Below, one piece after another: positions 1 to 13,678 of a stretch of DNA of 64,000 bases. Both the position numbers and the translations under genes were made by a program. Each line of letters opens with the position of its first letter. The stretch's first letter is position 1. The notes under the pieces were generated by a model. The model saw only the letters and a program-made list of their open reading frames with translations, searched no databases and was not told the origin of the DNA. Source of the DNA: Pegea sp. RAD2-039 (Eukaryota; Chordata; Thaliacea; Salpida; Salpidae). The DNA lies in assembly GCA_034620365.1 (NCBI GenBank), contig JAQGEQ010000071.1, forward strand, positions 2,108,001 through 2,172,000. Direction: 5' to 3'.

Positions 1-1354
1 TTTTGAATAAATTTTGTTTAGTAAATGAAGTTGAATTTCCTTTTCAGTTTTATTATTTTTTGATGTTTCTGAAAAAATATTTAAAGTAGAAAAATTTAGA
101 TAATCTAAAGTTGTCATCTATCTAAAAAGAAACAAAGCCAAATTCAGATAAAAATAAAATGAATAGAAAATAGGTAGAAATAACTTGATTAGTTTCAACC
201 TAATAATTAAATGAGTATAATCACGTGACAAGCATAACTTCTCGTTAATTAAACATGAAGTAGAAATGCAATCAAAGCTTACACCGGTGATTATCTATTA
301 ACCTGCAATTCCGATAAAAGCTATTTGTATATTACCTTCCACTTTAAACTTCTCAATTTTCTTCAGCAAAGTTAGAACATTACAATTGTCATCAAAACAA
401 TCCAAAGATAACAAATTTTTCTTTATCAAAATTTTTTTTTAATAATACTTAACTTTTTTAGGCACTTTGCAAAAAGTATCAGATTAGAGTAGGCATCAAA
501 TAATTACAAAATCTTTAATTTATTAATTCAACGCGTGGCTGTGGGTTACAAATTCAGCTTTCATAGTAAAGAAGAACCAAGCATTAAGAGATAATTGACA
601 GGTCTTAGGTGTTACAATTTAAAATTAATATAGAAAGAATAAGAAGACTGTAGATACATTTGTAGTAGGAAATAGAATTTAACAAAATGGAATAAGAAAG
701 TGAGGAAACTGGCAGTGTTACGAATCACTTGTTGGCGAAAGTAACTCTTGTCTTTTAAAGAAAATTGTAAAATAAGCGATAGAATTGAGAAGGGGACTCC
801 AAACCTTAGTTAAAAAAGCAGTTGCTCCATTGGCTGTTATTAAAGTTGTTAGTTTTAAATGAAGAGCCTCTGAGGACGTGTTTGAGATTGCGATTTATAA
901 AAAGTATTTCATAAAAATAAGATCGTAAAAACTATCAACTTAAAATGTGCTCGTCTATGATGAAAACTTAATTTGTAAAACAAGCGACCTTTAATTAGGT
1001 TGATTCAGCACCTTAATCTGCAGAAACTCCTCAACCAAAACATCAAGTCATATAAATAAATATTGTATATTATAAGAGTGATTTTTTATATCTAAAAAAG
1101 ATTCTTTCAAATAAAAAAGGGAAAAATTTTTGTAATTTTTAATCAAATGCTTTAAAGTTTAATTTTTTGAAAAGTAAAAAACTAATGGAGTCAGAATGAA
1201 AAAAATTAAAACTCTTGACATATAATTTAATAAATAAATATATTTAGACCGTGTGCAAAAAAATAAATATTTTGAACAAACAGTAGCTGATATAAGCTGT
1301 GAAAATCTGATGTGGCTTTATTGATTGAAAAGTTGAAATTAAACAACTGAAGAA
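1..1354. other. AT-rich intergenic stretch
   Basis: I see no coding region or RNA gene here. The only notable element is at about 205-245, which resembles a dispersed repeat also found near 33.9 kb and 56.4 kb. Confidence 0.5.
205..245 (-). repeat. Dispersed non-coding repeat, short copy 3
   Basis: AATGAGTATAATCACGTGAC followed by AAGC matches the core of the repeats at 33.9 kb and 56.4 kb, in the same orientation as the 56.4 kb copy. The rest of the unit has diverged or is missing. Confidence 0.5.
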
Positions 1355-3467
1355 ATGTTACAGATGTGTATAGTGGGTGATGAGAAACCTTTAAAAGAGT
1401 TTGAAAAAATTCTTCCTGAAACTCCAAATAAAGGACTTATAGTGAAGGTCAGATGTTAGATTTTCTAAGTTCAAAATTAATTTGATTTTTCTAGACTGAA
1501 TTTGCCGGAGTTTGTCATTCAGATGTCAATCAATGGCACAACTCAATAGATACAGGAAAAGGAATCAGGAAGTTTACAGATAATCCATTTTACAACTTCC
1601 CAATATGCCCAGGACATGAAATTTCAGGGATAGTTCACAGTCTCGGAAAAGATGTTGATAAAAGTGAGAGCACCTGAAAATTTAAACTCCTAAAACGTTC
1701 TTCATCTAGCAATATGCAAATTGAAAACTGGGGATCGAGTCATTGTATATCCTTGGATTGGATGCGATGATTGTTGCTATTGTGAAAGTGATGAAAGACA
1801 TCTTTGTTCAAATCGTCATCATGGACTTGGTATTGGTACACCTGGCGGGTTTGTAATCTTCTACATCCTTCAAAATGACTAATTTGTATATTTGATTAGA
1901 TACTCAACTCATGTGGTTGTCAATAATTCTAAATATGCTCTGAAAGTTCCTGAAAACGTCCCTCTAGACGTCGCTTGTATGTTACCTTGTTCTGGTCTCA
2001 CTACTTTCAATGCAGTTCAAACTTTGCTGCCTTCAATCACAAAAATAACAAAACAGAAAGGTGGTACCCTACATAGCGTCATGATGACGTCATAAACGCT
2101 TCTTTCTACAGGTTTTGCGTCAGTGCTTATCGTGGGAGCCGGAGGTTTGGGTCTTTGGTGTGTTCAATTAGCCAGACACGTGTTTCCATCAACCACTAAA
2201 ATCGTTGTTGCTGATATCTCAGTCAGTTGATGACATCATCGTAATTTGTAATAACGTCATCATTTTTTTTAGGAAAAGAGCTTAGAGCAGGCAAAGATGA
2301 GAGGAGCGGATGATACTTTCCTTGCAATAGGATCAGATGAAGATGAATTAAAGAAAGAAATGAAGAGTCGATCTTTGGATAACGGATTTGACGGAGTTAT
2401 TGATCTTGTTGGTAACTCCAAAACAGCTGAAAGAAGTTTTGGTGTCACACACCGGGTTTGTAAATAAGTTTCTAGTGATTTGATTGATTGATTACAAGGA
2501 GGTTTCTTTTTCTCACAAACTTACTTCAAGCTTATGAAAAGCTCCCCGAATATTTGTTTAAAACTTTTAGGTATTCATTTAAAAAATATTATATAACATA
2601 TATATGATTATTTCTTAATATATTATATATTTAGTACGAAAAACATATAAAAGTACAATTTAATAATATTTATAAATTGTTTTGTATAAACAATTTATGT
2701 TTTTAAAAATTCAAAATTTTCAAATCAAGAATGTTACTGAAAGCTATTTTAGTTAATTATTGATTTAACTATTACAAGAACTTTTATCAAAAATTATATT
2801 TTAACAGCAATTTATTTCAAGTATATATAAAGTAGAAACCAAACAGAAATATTTGTGATAAAAACATGCAAAACTCTGAACCAATTTAGCCAATTTAGAA
2901 CCTTACTCAGTCAAACTTCTGCACCAATCAAGTTAAACGATTTTTCTTGAAAACAAATCTTAAGTTATTATCAAAAGTGTTGAGGACTCACATGCAACTT
3001 GACTCTTCTATTGCTTTTAAGAATGATTATTTCAAGAAACATTTGAAGTATACAACTGAATAATTTAAAATATTTCAAAAGCTTAAAAGCGTTGTTTAGG
3101 TAGATAAAAAATATATAAAAAGTAATTTTCTAGTGATGTGATTGGTTAATTTGTCGATGTAGGGATCTCATATTATCATGGTGGGTCTTTATGGAGGAGC
3201 TGCTTCTTTTCCACTAATCGACTTTGTACATGGAGTTCGAACTGTGCAAGGATCTTTAACTGGATCCTTACAACAACTGATTCAGTTGTTAGAACTCTGT
3301 GCAAAGCATGAAGTGAGTTTGAAGGATTTAACTGGATTTTTTTTGTAAACATTCTTTTGCAGCTTCTTCCGCCTCCTTTAAAGAAGTACCAATTAAAAGA
3401 AGCGTATGACGTCATGATGAAGGTAGAAAATCGACAAGTCACTGGAAGATGTTTGTTGAAGTGTTGA
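1355..3467 (+). CDS. Zinc-dependent medium-chain alcohol dehydrogenase, 8 exons
   Basis: Exons are 1355-1447, 1495-1663, 1710-1848, 1900-2060, 2112-2221, 2273-2455, 3163-3312 and 3363-3467, giving 369 residues, a normal length for the family. The catalytic-zinc motif GVCHSD lies at residues 36-41 and the GHE motif at 71-73. The four structural-zinc cysteines are at 106, 109, 112 and 120 with the classic C-x2-C-x2-C-x7-C spacing. The Rossmann fingerprint GAGGLG is at 196-201. Family members oxidise alcohols, or reduce aldehydes and ketones, with NAD(P) in the cytosol; the substrate cannot be read from sequence. The start is the first ATG in frame with the first conserved block. Intron 4 and the last coding exon each contain the palindrome TGACGTCA. 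Intron 6, about 700 bp, is AT-rich and featureless. Confidence 0.93.
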
Positions 3468-5662
3468 GAGGAAATCAATTCTGATAATTGGAACTTATGA
3501 ATATTAAAAACGATTTTTCTGTTTAGTTTCTTGTGAAATACAATTATATTGAAAAAATTATTTGTCTTTTAACATTAAAGATTTTAAAGTGCATCAACAT
3601 TTCTATTTGCAATTTAGTTTTAGTTTACTTTGTTATTTTTATCAGACGAGCTAAAAATTGTGAAAATCAGCAGAAAATTGTTGCTGCATCTGCAATTAAT
3701 CTATTGACAAATATGTGATAATGTAACTTGTTTTCAATTACAAGAAAATAATAACATTTAAATGATTTAACTAAAAACTTAATTAAAAAAACTACAGATA
3801 TTTCCAGTTATTATTAATAATTGATAGAATTTGTAAAGTCAATAAATTTTTAATCAATAAGTTATATAAGTGATGATAAATTAATCAATGATAAGTTAAA
3901 AAAAACTATTTCCAAGTAGAGTTATTGATTTATATTATGTAATGATTTACTTTTAAATTAATTGAAAAATATCTTCAAACCTAATAAGACTCAATTTTTA
4001 AAGTTTAAATTACATTTATTCCACAAAACTTAGTTTAAAATTTAGTTTATTTAATTAGTTCTTAATTCGTTGTAAATGTTTAATTTAATTAATTTTTTTA
4101 GGTTATGGAAAAGATAATTAATTTCTAATCAAATTAAAAGCATTAATTAAAATAAGGAGAAAAAAGTACTTTTTTGGTAATTTTGAAACACATATGGTTT
4201 GATAATAGGTAAGATTTTCACTTCAAATTTCATGAAATATTTAATAGATAATGTTAATTTGACATTTTAAGTAAAAAATTTTCTCTTTGAATAATAAATT
4301 TTATTATTTTTTAAAATTTTAAGCTTTTGTATTAAATAATTCATCACAATTTTATGAACTAAGTTCTAAACATATAAAATAAATTTTACATTGTTTAGAT
4401 TTCAGAATTTCTTAAAATGTAAAAAGTAAACATTTTTATCTAAAATAGTTTTCAAAATTTTTGAGAAATTGAGAAAAAACGTTTTTTTTTAATTTTTGAA
4501 TAGGTTTTTCGCCGTTAAATTTAGAACATTTTTTTTTGAGCTTTAAAGCAGTAAAAGCAAAACCTTCTAGATATTCAGTTATATAACAGATAGAGAAAAC
4601 ATTATTTTACTTTGTATATCTACTTTATAAACAAAACTTTTATTTGTTCTTATTAGCACAGTTAGAAAATTATTACACAAAACTTTGTATGAATCATCAG
4701 CTAATTTAGTAAAAAGGAGTTTATTATATATAGTACAAACTGTAACTACAAAATGTATAAAAATCGCTTTTAAGAAAACTATAGAGCCATTTTTTATGCT
4801 TCAATATCTAAATAGTTTAACATTTTGTTGGCATGAATATTTATAAAAGTTAATAAAATTCTGTAAATATTTATTATTTTTATTATTATGTTTGTGAAAA
4901 TTTTGTAGTTTTATAAAAATTTATTTAAAAATGTTATATTTTTAACTAGTTGAAACCTGACTGAATATTTTATTCTAAATTTAAATGTATATTTTTGTTT
5001 ACAACAAGCGAAAACCTATTTTGACTTTTAAAAAATTAATGACGTAAACATCTTAGCCTTTTTATATTTCGTCACTTACTTGTATTTATAAGCATAGCCA
5101 TTTCTGCGCATAAATGCAAAAACACATTTTAGCCAATCGATAGCATGATATTTTCAGAAGAAAAAAGCATTAGAAATAGATATAGTTTTGTAGCTTGTTT
5201 ACATGTGGTCTACTCAGCAGTTGTTAATTCATCAAGTTTTATCTTTTTATGTAAAGAAGTTATTGTTTTGATATGAGTTTTGGAGATCTTTTGTTTTTAA
5301 AGCTTAATTTAATGTGCTTTTCTTCCTTAATTGTCTTTTTTAGATTAGTTGAATTGATTTAAGGTATTTAGTAATATAAAAACTCAAATTCATTTTTCTA
5401 AGAAATTGATAAAATATTTTTTTAGCCTCTTCTGTCAAATTTTTTATTCATTTTAATTTTTTGTCATTAATCTAATCATTTTTAGTTTTAATTAAATCAA
5501 TTTATGATTAAATAATCAAAATTAACGTTTATTACTATATAAAGTCATTTAATTAGATGAATATTTCATGAAAATCAGTTTAATTTGTTCACAAATTACT
5601 CATTTCAACTTTTCACATTAATCATAAATATTCTTAGAAGAAATTTTTTATGTAAATCAGTC
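3468..5662. other. AT-rich intergenic stretch
   Basis: This is very AT-rich DNA between the dehydrogenase and RHOBTB. I see no supported gene, RNA or repeat. Short open frames here have no recognisable protein features. Confidence 0.5.
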
Positions 5663-8595
5663 ATGTGGGAGACTAATGAAGATCCAAATGAAGAGACAAT
5701 CAAATGTGTGGTTGTTGGTGACAATAATGTTGGAAAAACCAGATTAATATGCTCAAGAGCTTATAATGAAATTGCCCCTAACAAAAGGTAAACTAGTTTT
5801 ACATTTTAACTGTTTTCTAAGTAAAAATTACTTTCTTTTTTTAGATGTATGACTAACTCTTGTCATGTGCCTACAGTCTGGGCAATAGACCAATATCGAA
5901 TGGATAAAGAAGTTTGTTTTATTGAAATATCTTCATAATAATCAATCTTATGGAGTGTTTATAAAATAAATATTTACTTAATCCATTTGTTTTGATTTAG
6001 GTTTTGAAGAATGCAAGATGTAACATTGATGGTGTTGATGTGTCTTTGAGACTTTGGGATACTTTTGGTGATCATCATAAGAACAGAAAGTTTGCTTTTG
6101 GAAAGTAAGACATTTTGACTTTTTACTAAACTGGCATCTGACTATTTGAAAAGTAATTTTAAACTTCTTATAAATGTTTGATGATGTCAAAATAAGATTA
6201 CAACATTAAAAATGAATAAATTTCATTTTTCAAATTGTTTGTTGTCAGAGATGAAATATTACAATTCACTAACCTGTCCATAAAAATTGTCCACTAATTT
6301 ATCTACTTGTCTTTTAGGGCTGATGTGGCCATCATCTGCTTTTCTGTCAGTGACCGTAACTCACTAACCCACGTCATCAATTTTTGGGAGCCAGAAGTCC
6401 GAAAACATTGTCGAAATATCCCGATAATTCTCGTTGCTTGCAAAATCGATTTGCGATTTATTCAAATGAGCAAAATTCGAAGAAATAAAGGAACTCTAAT
6501 CAGGTAAATACCCGAATACAAAAAGCTATTTCTCTTGTGACGTCACTCACGCCTAAACTTATTGACAACTTAAATCAGTTCAAATATTGATCGAAAATTT
6601 CGGATAAAACCCTCAAAATTGAACTAACATCATGAGACGCGTTTAATGACGTCACGACATCGCGTTTACACGCTTCAATTTCTCAGCGAAATTTATTTCA
6701 CTTTTTTTCTTTTTTTGCTCAAAACTTTTGAAAATCAAATCACCTCCTTGTGACATCATCACCAGCTGAAGCGACATCATCAATTTTATCCATTTTCAGA
6801 CCTTTCAGATCAGAAGATGCGATTTTTCCTGAGGAGTGTGCAGTGACAGCACGACGTCTGAATTGTAGTTATTATGAGACGAGTGTCTTCTTAGGATTTG
6901 GAGTTGATGAAGTCTTCATCAATTGTTGTAGAGCTGCTCTTATCTACAGGTGATGATCAAATTTTTATCAATTACTCTTCCAATGACGTCATTTCATTTC
7001 TTATCACTACATTTGCTTGTTTGATGACGTCATTCCGCGTGACCGATTGTCTCGTTTTGCGTCATATTTTGTGATTAATTAAACGAATAAAAGCCAAAAA
7101 TTTTATAAAAAAATCCTAAAAAAAGTTTAAATATGATTTCAGCTCCAGAAAAGTCCCGAATTTGATCTTAGAAATCAAAAATGTTTTTTTTTTACTCTTT
7201 AGAAGGAATATTTCAGTTTGGGTTTCAAATTCAGCGATGAAAAAAGTGAAGAAACCTGAATTTCAACGACCTTTGGAGCCACCAAAACCACCTGCTGTTG
7301 TCATGACAACCAACAACAATAATGACGTTACCAAATCATCTCATTTGCATAATCTGATGTCACTTTACAACTCTTCATCTCTTCATGATATCAACTTCAT
7401 CTGTGATGATGTTAGTTGATCATGTATATTGTGATGACGTCATAATCATGTTTTTGATGACGTAGGAAAAATGTGTTCGCGCTCATCGGACTATCTTATC
7501 TGTGTCTTCGGATTTCTTCCTTCAACTTATACTTGAACAGCGGGAAGTGTTTGAGATCAAGAGAGCTTCAAGAATCGATGACGTCATCATGATCCACCAA
7601 ATCCAATCACAAAATTCAATCCTGAGCTTTTCAATCAATTTGAATTTTGATCTTTTCGAACCTCTCGTCCGTTTCTGTTACTCTGGGATCGAACCGGAAG
7701 ATTTTAAAGACTTTTCGACCTTCGCGAGTTATTTCGGAGTGATGACGTCACATTTTGAAGAAGAGCGCGCTTCTAGAATTTCTCGTTTGTTACTGAAACA
7801 GCGATTGTTTGCTGACGTCATCTTTATTGTCGACGATGGTACTGTCATGGCCCACAAGTTACTTCTCGCTGCTGGCTGTGACGTCATGAACGCGATGTTC
7901 ACTGGAAGTTTTGTTGAAAGTTCTCACAATGAAGTGAATCTTCCCGAGACGACTGAAGCGGTTCTTAATGACGTCATCGGTTTTTTATACACGGGAAACT
8001 TGTTGAGATCTTCCTTTCCGGTTGGAGGACTTCTTCAGATCGCAGATCGTTTGTGTCTTCCTCATTTTACCTCACTTCTCGGTGAGTTTTGATGTAAAAG
8101 AGAAAAAGTTTTATTTTTTTTGTATTTTTTTTAGAATTGGAAATTGTTAAGATGTTTGAGAGTCAGGAAAAAGAGTTTTTAAATGATTCAAATTTGTTGA
8201 GTCAATTATTAGAAGATGTAGTTTCTGTTTTGATGTTATCTCAAATTCATAATGCTGAAAATTTGGTGAAATGGTCTTTGAGGTTTCTTTGTATCCACTA
8301 CAATCAAGTTTGTCGAAGTATTCCTAAGATGTTTAAGGTTTGAAAAGATATTTTTAGTTTTAAAAGATATTTTAATCATTAATCTTCTTCAAGTTCTTCA
8401 TTTGATTTTTTAAATGTTAATTTTATCTCATAGATGCTGCCTCCTTCAATCCAGCTGTTTCTTCAGCAGCAAAGATGGCCTCCTGTTTGGTACATCAAGC
8501 AAAAAGATGTTTATGATAAGGCTCTGTACCTCAAGCAGAAGCAGGAAGTTACAACTCAGCTAAGCAACAACAAAAGTAAAAAGAACAAGAAATAA
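5663..8595 (+). CDS. RHOBTB: RhoBTB: atypical Rho GTPase with two BTB domains
   Basis: Nine exons: 5663-5787, 5845-5911, 6001-6104, 6318-6503, 6800-6949, 7203-7410, 7466-8081, 8135-8337 and 8434-8595, giving 606 residues. The GTPase-like domain (about 1-215) has P-loop GDNNVGKT and the RhoBTB-type switch II DTFGDHH in place of the usual DTAGQ, so it is probably not a classical cycling GTPase. [12 protein letters not shown] is also characteristic. A proline-rich linker (PLEPPKPP) precedes a first, loosely conserved BTB and a second canonical BTB ([23 protein letters not shown]). The tail carries RWPPVWY, a RhoBTB hallmark. Family members act as adaptors for CUL3 ubiquitin ligases. Vertebrate proteins are longer, near 700 residues, mainly in the linker and BTB1 insert. 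TGACGTCA occurs several times in exon 7 and in flanking introns. Confidence 0.97.
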
Positions 8596-9680
8596 CAACC
8601 ATAAAAACCCATCTCTGACATTGTGCAATTGAACTTTTCCTTTTTTACCTGACTGATCTCACTTTCCCATTTTTTTTATTGTGCTTTTTTGTTACTTTCT
8701 TCATTTTAGTATCACTACCGCCAGCTTTTATTCACCAAAGAACAATTTTTATCAACTAAAGTGGCTTTTTGTTGTAATTTTTAATAAAATTTATTAAATA
8801 TTGAGTTGAATACTGATTTAGTAATTTAATAAAACTCCAAAAAGATTGAATCAACTTCATCTCATATGATAATAATGAAAATTACTTTTATTATTTTAAA
8901 TGAAAAATAAACAAAATGATGATTTAGTAATAACGTAATAATAAATAAATTACTCTTATTAATATCAAAATACTCTTTGCAAAAGACTTCTTAAATGAAT
9001 AAAGAAGTTGAATAATTTTTATTTTGTAATTTGATGAAAATGATTTCAATAAACTGTTAAAATTAATTATAAATTTTAATAATGATTATGTCTAATATTT
9101 ATAACTATATCTAAATACGATATTAAACACTTTTAAATGTTATTTCTTTAATCAAAAGCTGAATAAACTGTTAAGTTTGAAATAATTTAATAAATATTAA
9201 AAATTTATGATTGAAGCTGAAAAAGTTGAAATGAATTTTCTTGTAACTGATTTAAAAAAAAAAATATTCAAATATAGTTTCTGCTTTTATTGAAAATGGT
9301 TGAAAGTTTGAAGCTTTTAACTGATAACAAATGTAAGTTGATTTCTTTTAAGTTTTAAAAGAATTATTTCAATTTTCTTTTGAAATTACTTTACAACCTT
9401 AAAAAGTAATCAAAGTTGGCAGCGTATCGTAACCACAGATATAAAAGCTCTGAAATTCAAATTACTTTAAAAGGTTGATTTTAAAAAAATATCTTTTTTA
9501 GCCAATTAATCAATTTTCAACAAGATTCAAATGATTTTCTTATAAATTTCCGTTTTTATCATTTTCATAAATCAATTCTTTGCCAACATAGCGAATAGTC
9601 ACGTGGCAAAGTTTTGTAACTAATAGAAAAGTAGAGTTTTTCGGATGTTTTTTATACGATATCCTCAACACAGAAGATGC
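8596..9680. other. Convergent intergenic region (3' UTRs)
   Basis: RHOBTB (+) and germ cell-less (-) converge here. Apart from the RHOBTB polyadenylation signal I see only AT-rich DNA. Confidence 0.5.
8783..8788 (+). terminator. Polyadenylation signal for RHOBTB
   Basis: A canonical AATAAA lies about 190 bp after the RHOBTB stop codon and is followed by AT-rich DNA. It is the likely 3' end signal. Confidence 0.5.
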
Positions 9681-11803
9681 TTAAGATACTACAGGCCAAG
9701 TTAACGACCAGTTTTCAAACGTTTGTAGATTATCAGAAGGATCTGAAATTGTTTTAAAAGTTGCTGAAACCATTAAAGGAAAATCCAACGTGGAGTCCTC
9801 ATCTGGAAATCAAACAAATTAAAATCGTGTCGATGACGTCATAATCATATCGAATTACCTCCAAGTTTTAAAACTAATCGTTCTTCATCTTTAGAAAAAG
9901 TTTGAAACTTTGATTTTGTATCAAAATGATGAATCACGTGACCTCTATGGTCCAATGAAAACACTCGTAAATGATAAATGATACTTCGTTTGCTTACCAT
10001 ACCAACAGAAGATACACAATGATGTGATTCGACATTTCGTTTCAACATTAAAGAACGTGGCGACTTTAAAAGAAATGATGACGTCACTACCACTTCGATG
10101 ACGTCACCAAAACTTCACAATTACCTTTGAATTATATGAAATAAGCAGATCAACTCCAAAATTATATCCATTCCATCTCCAACAATGATCAACATCACAA
10201 AGTATCTGTCTTCCACATCTCAGACTTTTTACATCAAAACAATCTCCATCATTCGGACCTCTATCATTTCCTTGTTCAACTTTTAACATTTCTAACCAGC
10301 GTTGACGATAAATGGGAATAATCCAATTTAAAGGAATGATTCCATCTACTTCGATCTATAAAAGATGATGATTAGAAGATGTTTATGTCTTTTTAACAAT
10401 CATCAAAGATCTGATGTATGCGATTGTTTACTTATTTGTATTTCAATTCAGAGAAATCATTTAATAAAATTTAAAATCAAAATATTATTAGTGAAGAAAT
10501 ACCAGAAAGATAAAACTGAGAAAATATTCACTTCTCTGCAACAAGCATAATCTCTGACAATATTACAAATTCTAACTGCTCTGAAAACTTCCACAAAGTC
10601 TTTCCCTTCATCACTTTCCAGAAATTTTTTTTGATTTTTTCCATATTTGCTACGAAAATAATTGACAATTTCTTTTGAGAGATTTTTTGAATCACCAGAT
10701 TCTGGTTTATCAACAAGTCGAAAGAAAACCCATTTTCGTAGCATTGTGTAAACATCCATTTCAACTTGGACAACAAACATATTTGGTGAATTAAGGATAC
10801 GACACATTAAAACCGGATCAATATCAATATGATGTCCCTTATTAGATTGAATCATCAAATTATTCTCAAGCCATTCAACACAAATTTTTTCGACATTTTT
10901 TTGCCCATACAATCTGGCGCTTTCATAAAAATCCCAGACATTTTTACTACATACGGATTCAACCATCACCTAAAATAAGATTTGTAAAATGCCTGGAAAT
11001 ATGTTTAGAGTTTGATACCTCTGCACAGTTCTGCATTAAACCCTCTAATTGAATTAAGGATGCTGCAGCTAGGATTGATTTTGCTTCTTCCGGTAAAACT
11101 TCAATATCATCAGTATATAAGAAACCAAAAGCTGTATTTAGAGCTTTTTCATTTACGTTTTTGTCAGGTATCCACAACTTTATATACTGAAAAATAATTT
11201 AAATAAAAACTGTGTTGATAAATTTAATAATTTTTATGCAAAAATTCCGATAAACTTATGTTATATGTCAAAAGAAATAAAAGATTCCACAGTTATTAAA
11301 TCATAAAATAGAGATAATTTTAGAACCAGGTATTTTTATTATCTTATAAAATCGAATTAGGAACATTAGAAAGTTTATAAACAAACAAAATCGCGACAGA
11401 TGAGTATCATTAACAACACCAAGCCATGAAAACTTGCTTTTACTAAACTGTTTATAGTTTATAAGAATTTTAAATGATTTATTTTTCTATAAACAGACAT
11501 TTGTGAAAATACCTTTTGATTACTTTCTTTCCACTGACCATCAAACATTTTGCTAAAAAATTCAGCTTGCTTCAAGTAGACTTTATGTAGTTTCCACTGT
11601 TTATCAAAAGCTTCAACTACAATGTCACTACCTTCACCGGATACAAATAGAGCATCATAAATATATTGAGATGTGCTTTTACTTCTTCTTCTTCTTTTAA
11701 AAAGTAAATCTTGACTATTTTTACTATCTTCATCTTCTACGAATGGTCTTTTTATATTCTTTGAGTTTTTAGTTTTCGTATGACTTGAAAAATGGTTTCC
11801 CAT
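9681..11803 (-). CDS. GMCL1: Germ cell-less homologue (BTB protein)
   Basis: Six exons in transcript order: 11803-11513, 11186-11019, 10969-10532, 10355-10125, 10063-9859 and 9802-9681, giving 484 residues against about 515 in vertebrate GMCL1. The N-terminus MGNHFSS fits an N-myristoylation signal, as expected for a nuclear-envelope-associated protein. A basic stretch KRRRRSK and then STSQYIYDALF lead into the BTB domain (about 55-150). The middle exons carry WLENNLM and FVVQVEMDVYTMLRKW, conserved in the family. The C-terminal exons carry LRCGRQI and CWRWNGYNFGVDLL. Family members are CUL3 substrate adaptors first known from Drosophila germ-cell formation. Two introns near the 3' end are about 55-60 bp and contain TGACGTCA. 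The exon 5 acceptor, ending in AAAG, was chosen because it is the only nearby site that keeps frame. Confidence 0.95.
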
Positions 11804-13528
11804 TTTGAAATCAATTTCTGATAAACTAAAAACTACAAAAAACTTTAAATCAAAAAATTATAAATAAGTTTTCTCAAATATTTATAAGAGTATTTTATCT
11901 TTGATAAAAAATATTTTTTAAATTTCCAAAATACCTTTATATAGAATAAAAATCAACATTTTTTATGAACAATTAAAAAAGTAAATTATGCAACAAATAG
12001 TTAATAAATAAACTTGAAAACTCTCTAAAGTATTTATTTATTCAAAGCATGGCAAGATAACAAATTATATGGATCTACTAATATCATGCATAACATAAAA
12101 TGAGTGAAAAGAAGTAAAACAAAAATGTCTCAAATATTACTTCATGAGTACTAATAAAAAAGAATCAGAATACATCAAAAGTATAACATAGTTAAGAATT
12201 ACACAAAATACAAAGAAAATGGCTCAATAAATTATTTCACTTATTACAAAATTAATAAATTTTAACTTAATCTAAAGAAGTGAAAGAAGTTTTTATAGTG
12301 ATAGTCTAGAAAAGGGTTTCTAACCCTATTTTTATTCAAATATATTTATTATATAAAATAAAACTTTATCATTTTTATTTATTATATATAATAATAAACA
12401 ATTTATATTTCAAATAAAACACTTAAATTTAGGTTTGCAGGTTTAAATTATAATGAAAAAGATGTAAGTTTAAAAAATATATAAATCAATAAAACAACTT
12501 AATCAAATGTTATTATTTAAAAATTCTTAAATTAAAAACGATTAATTATTCAAATAAAAAGAAAATTTTCAAATGTCATTTGTATTTTGAAGATTATATA
12601 CATAACAAGTATATAAATTAGTTAATTACATTATAAAATCTATAGGAAGTGTTTATGTTCTTCATTCATATAAAATTTGATTTTTTAAACAAAATCAATT
12701 TTTGATTTTTCATAAACAACAGACAAAATGGCCTTTGTTACAAAATAATAATTTAGTTAACAATACAAACCATAATATTCTAATAAATGATTACAAAGTT
12801 AAAAATCTATTTTTTTTAATTAATGTTTTGTATTCAAACTTTTTTATCATTATATTTGCAAATTAAGAAACTTACCTTATTTATTTAGGTATCATTTTTG
12901 AGACAATTACAAAAACATAAAATAAACAAATGATAAAATAAAGACGAGTATATTATAAAGTTTTTGACTTTGACAAACAACAATTGAAAGATAATTAGGG
13001 CTAAAGTTTTATACTGTCAAAGGCATGTTACTTTTAAATATTTGTTTATGTTATTTTTGATGCGGATTTAATAAAACTTTAAGCAGTTATTTTATAAATG
13101 ACTGTTTTAAACATCAAGGTATGAATTTTATTTTACTGAAAGTTTCTAAATCTTTTATACTTAAATAAAATATATTTTTCCATAAAAAAACGAGATTAAA
13201 ATATTTTCAATGATTAATAAAAATATACAGCTTAGATCGACTAATACATAAAGACATGATTGAAAAAACAACTAAATTTTCAAAATTTATTACAGTTGTT
13301 TGCTTTTTCTTTATTATTACACGAAAGTTAAGAATTAAAGTAAGCAAATCAAAATCAATATATTGCAAATCAATTAGACATATTAGTTACGGATGATTTA
13401 TAAAATTAATATTTTCTTTTAATCAACCCAAAACTAGGTTAGTTGTGCTTCAGCTGTCATTTTTTTGAAATCCACACCAAAATTTTGACGACTCACCGAA
13501 GTAAGTTTTATCTCTGACGTCGTTTAAA
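11804..13528. other. AT-rich intergenic stretch
   Basis: Upstream of germ cell-less I find no coding region, RNA or repeat that I can support. Confidence 0.45.
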
Positions 13529-13678
13529 ATGAAAAGAAACACAAGAAATGCAAACAGATTAAAAATTTCAACTACCTGGCAGAAAGTAGCAGTCTTTTAT
13601 TCTGTTTTTTTTATTGTTGGAGCTGTTCAGATAGTTACTGGCTTCCCTATTTGTCATGGTCACTCTTACACATTGAAA
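13529..13678 (+). CDS. Possible first exon of an unknown membrane or secreted protein
   Basis: An ATG opens a 50-codon frame ending at a plausible splice donor (AAACAA then GTCAGT). The peptide starts basic (MKRNTRNANRLK) and contains one hydrophobic segment (about residues 19-38, including FFIVGAVQIVTGF), so it would be a signal anchor or a long signal peptide. I do not recognise it and found no convincing downstream exon. A phase-compatible segment after an acceptor near 14106 runs to a stop after about 25 residues. It could be a short gene, a decayed exon or chance. Confidence 0.25.

Noticed and set aside
1355..3467. Horizontal transfer of the alcohol dehydrogenase
   Set aside because: The gene has seven spliceosomal introns of local type and AT-rich codon use like its neighbours; nothing in the sequence itself shows transfer.
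3176..3478. Minus-strand 100-codon open frame
   Set aside because: It is a shadow of the last dehydrogenase exons, whose zinc-ADH protein and splice sites are clear on the plus strand.
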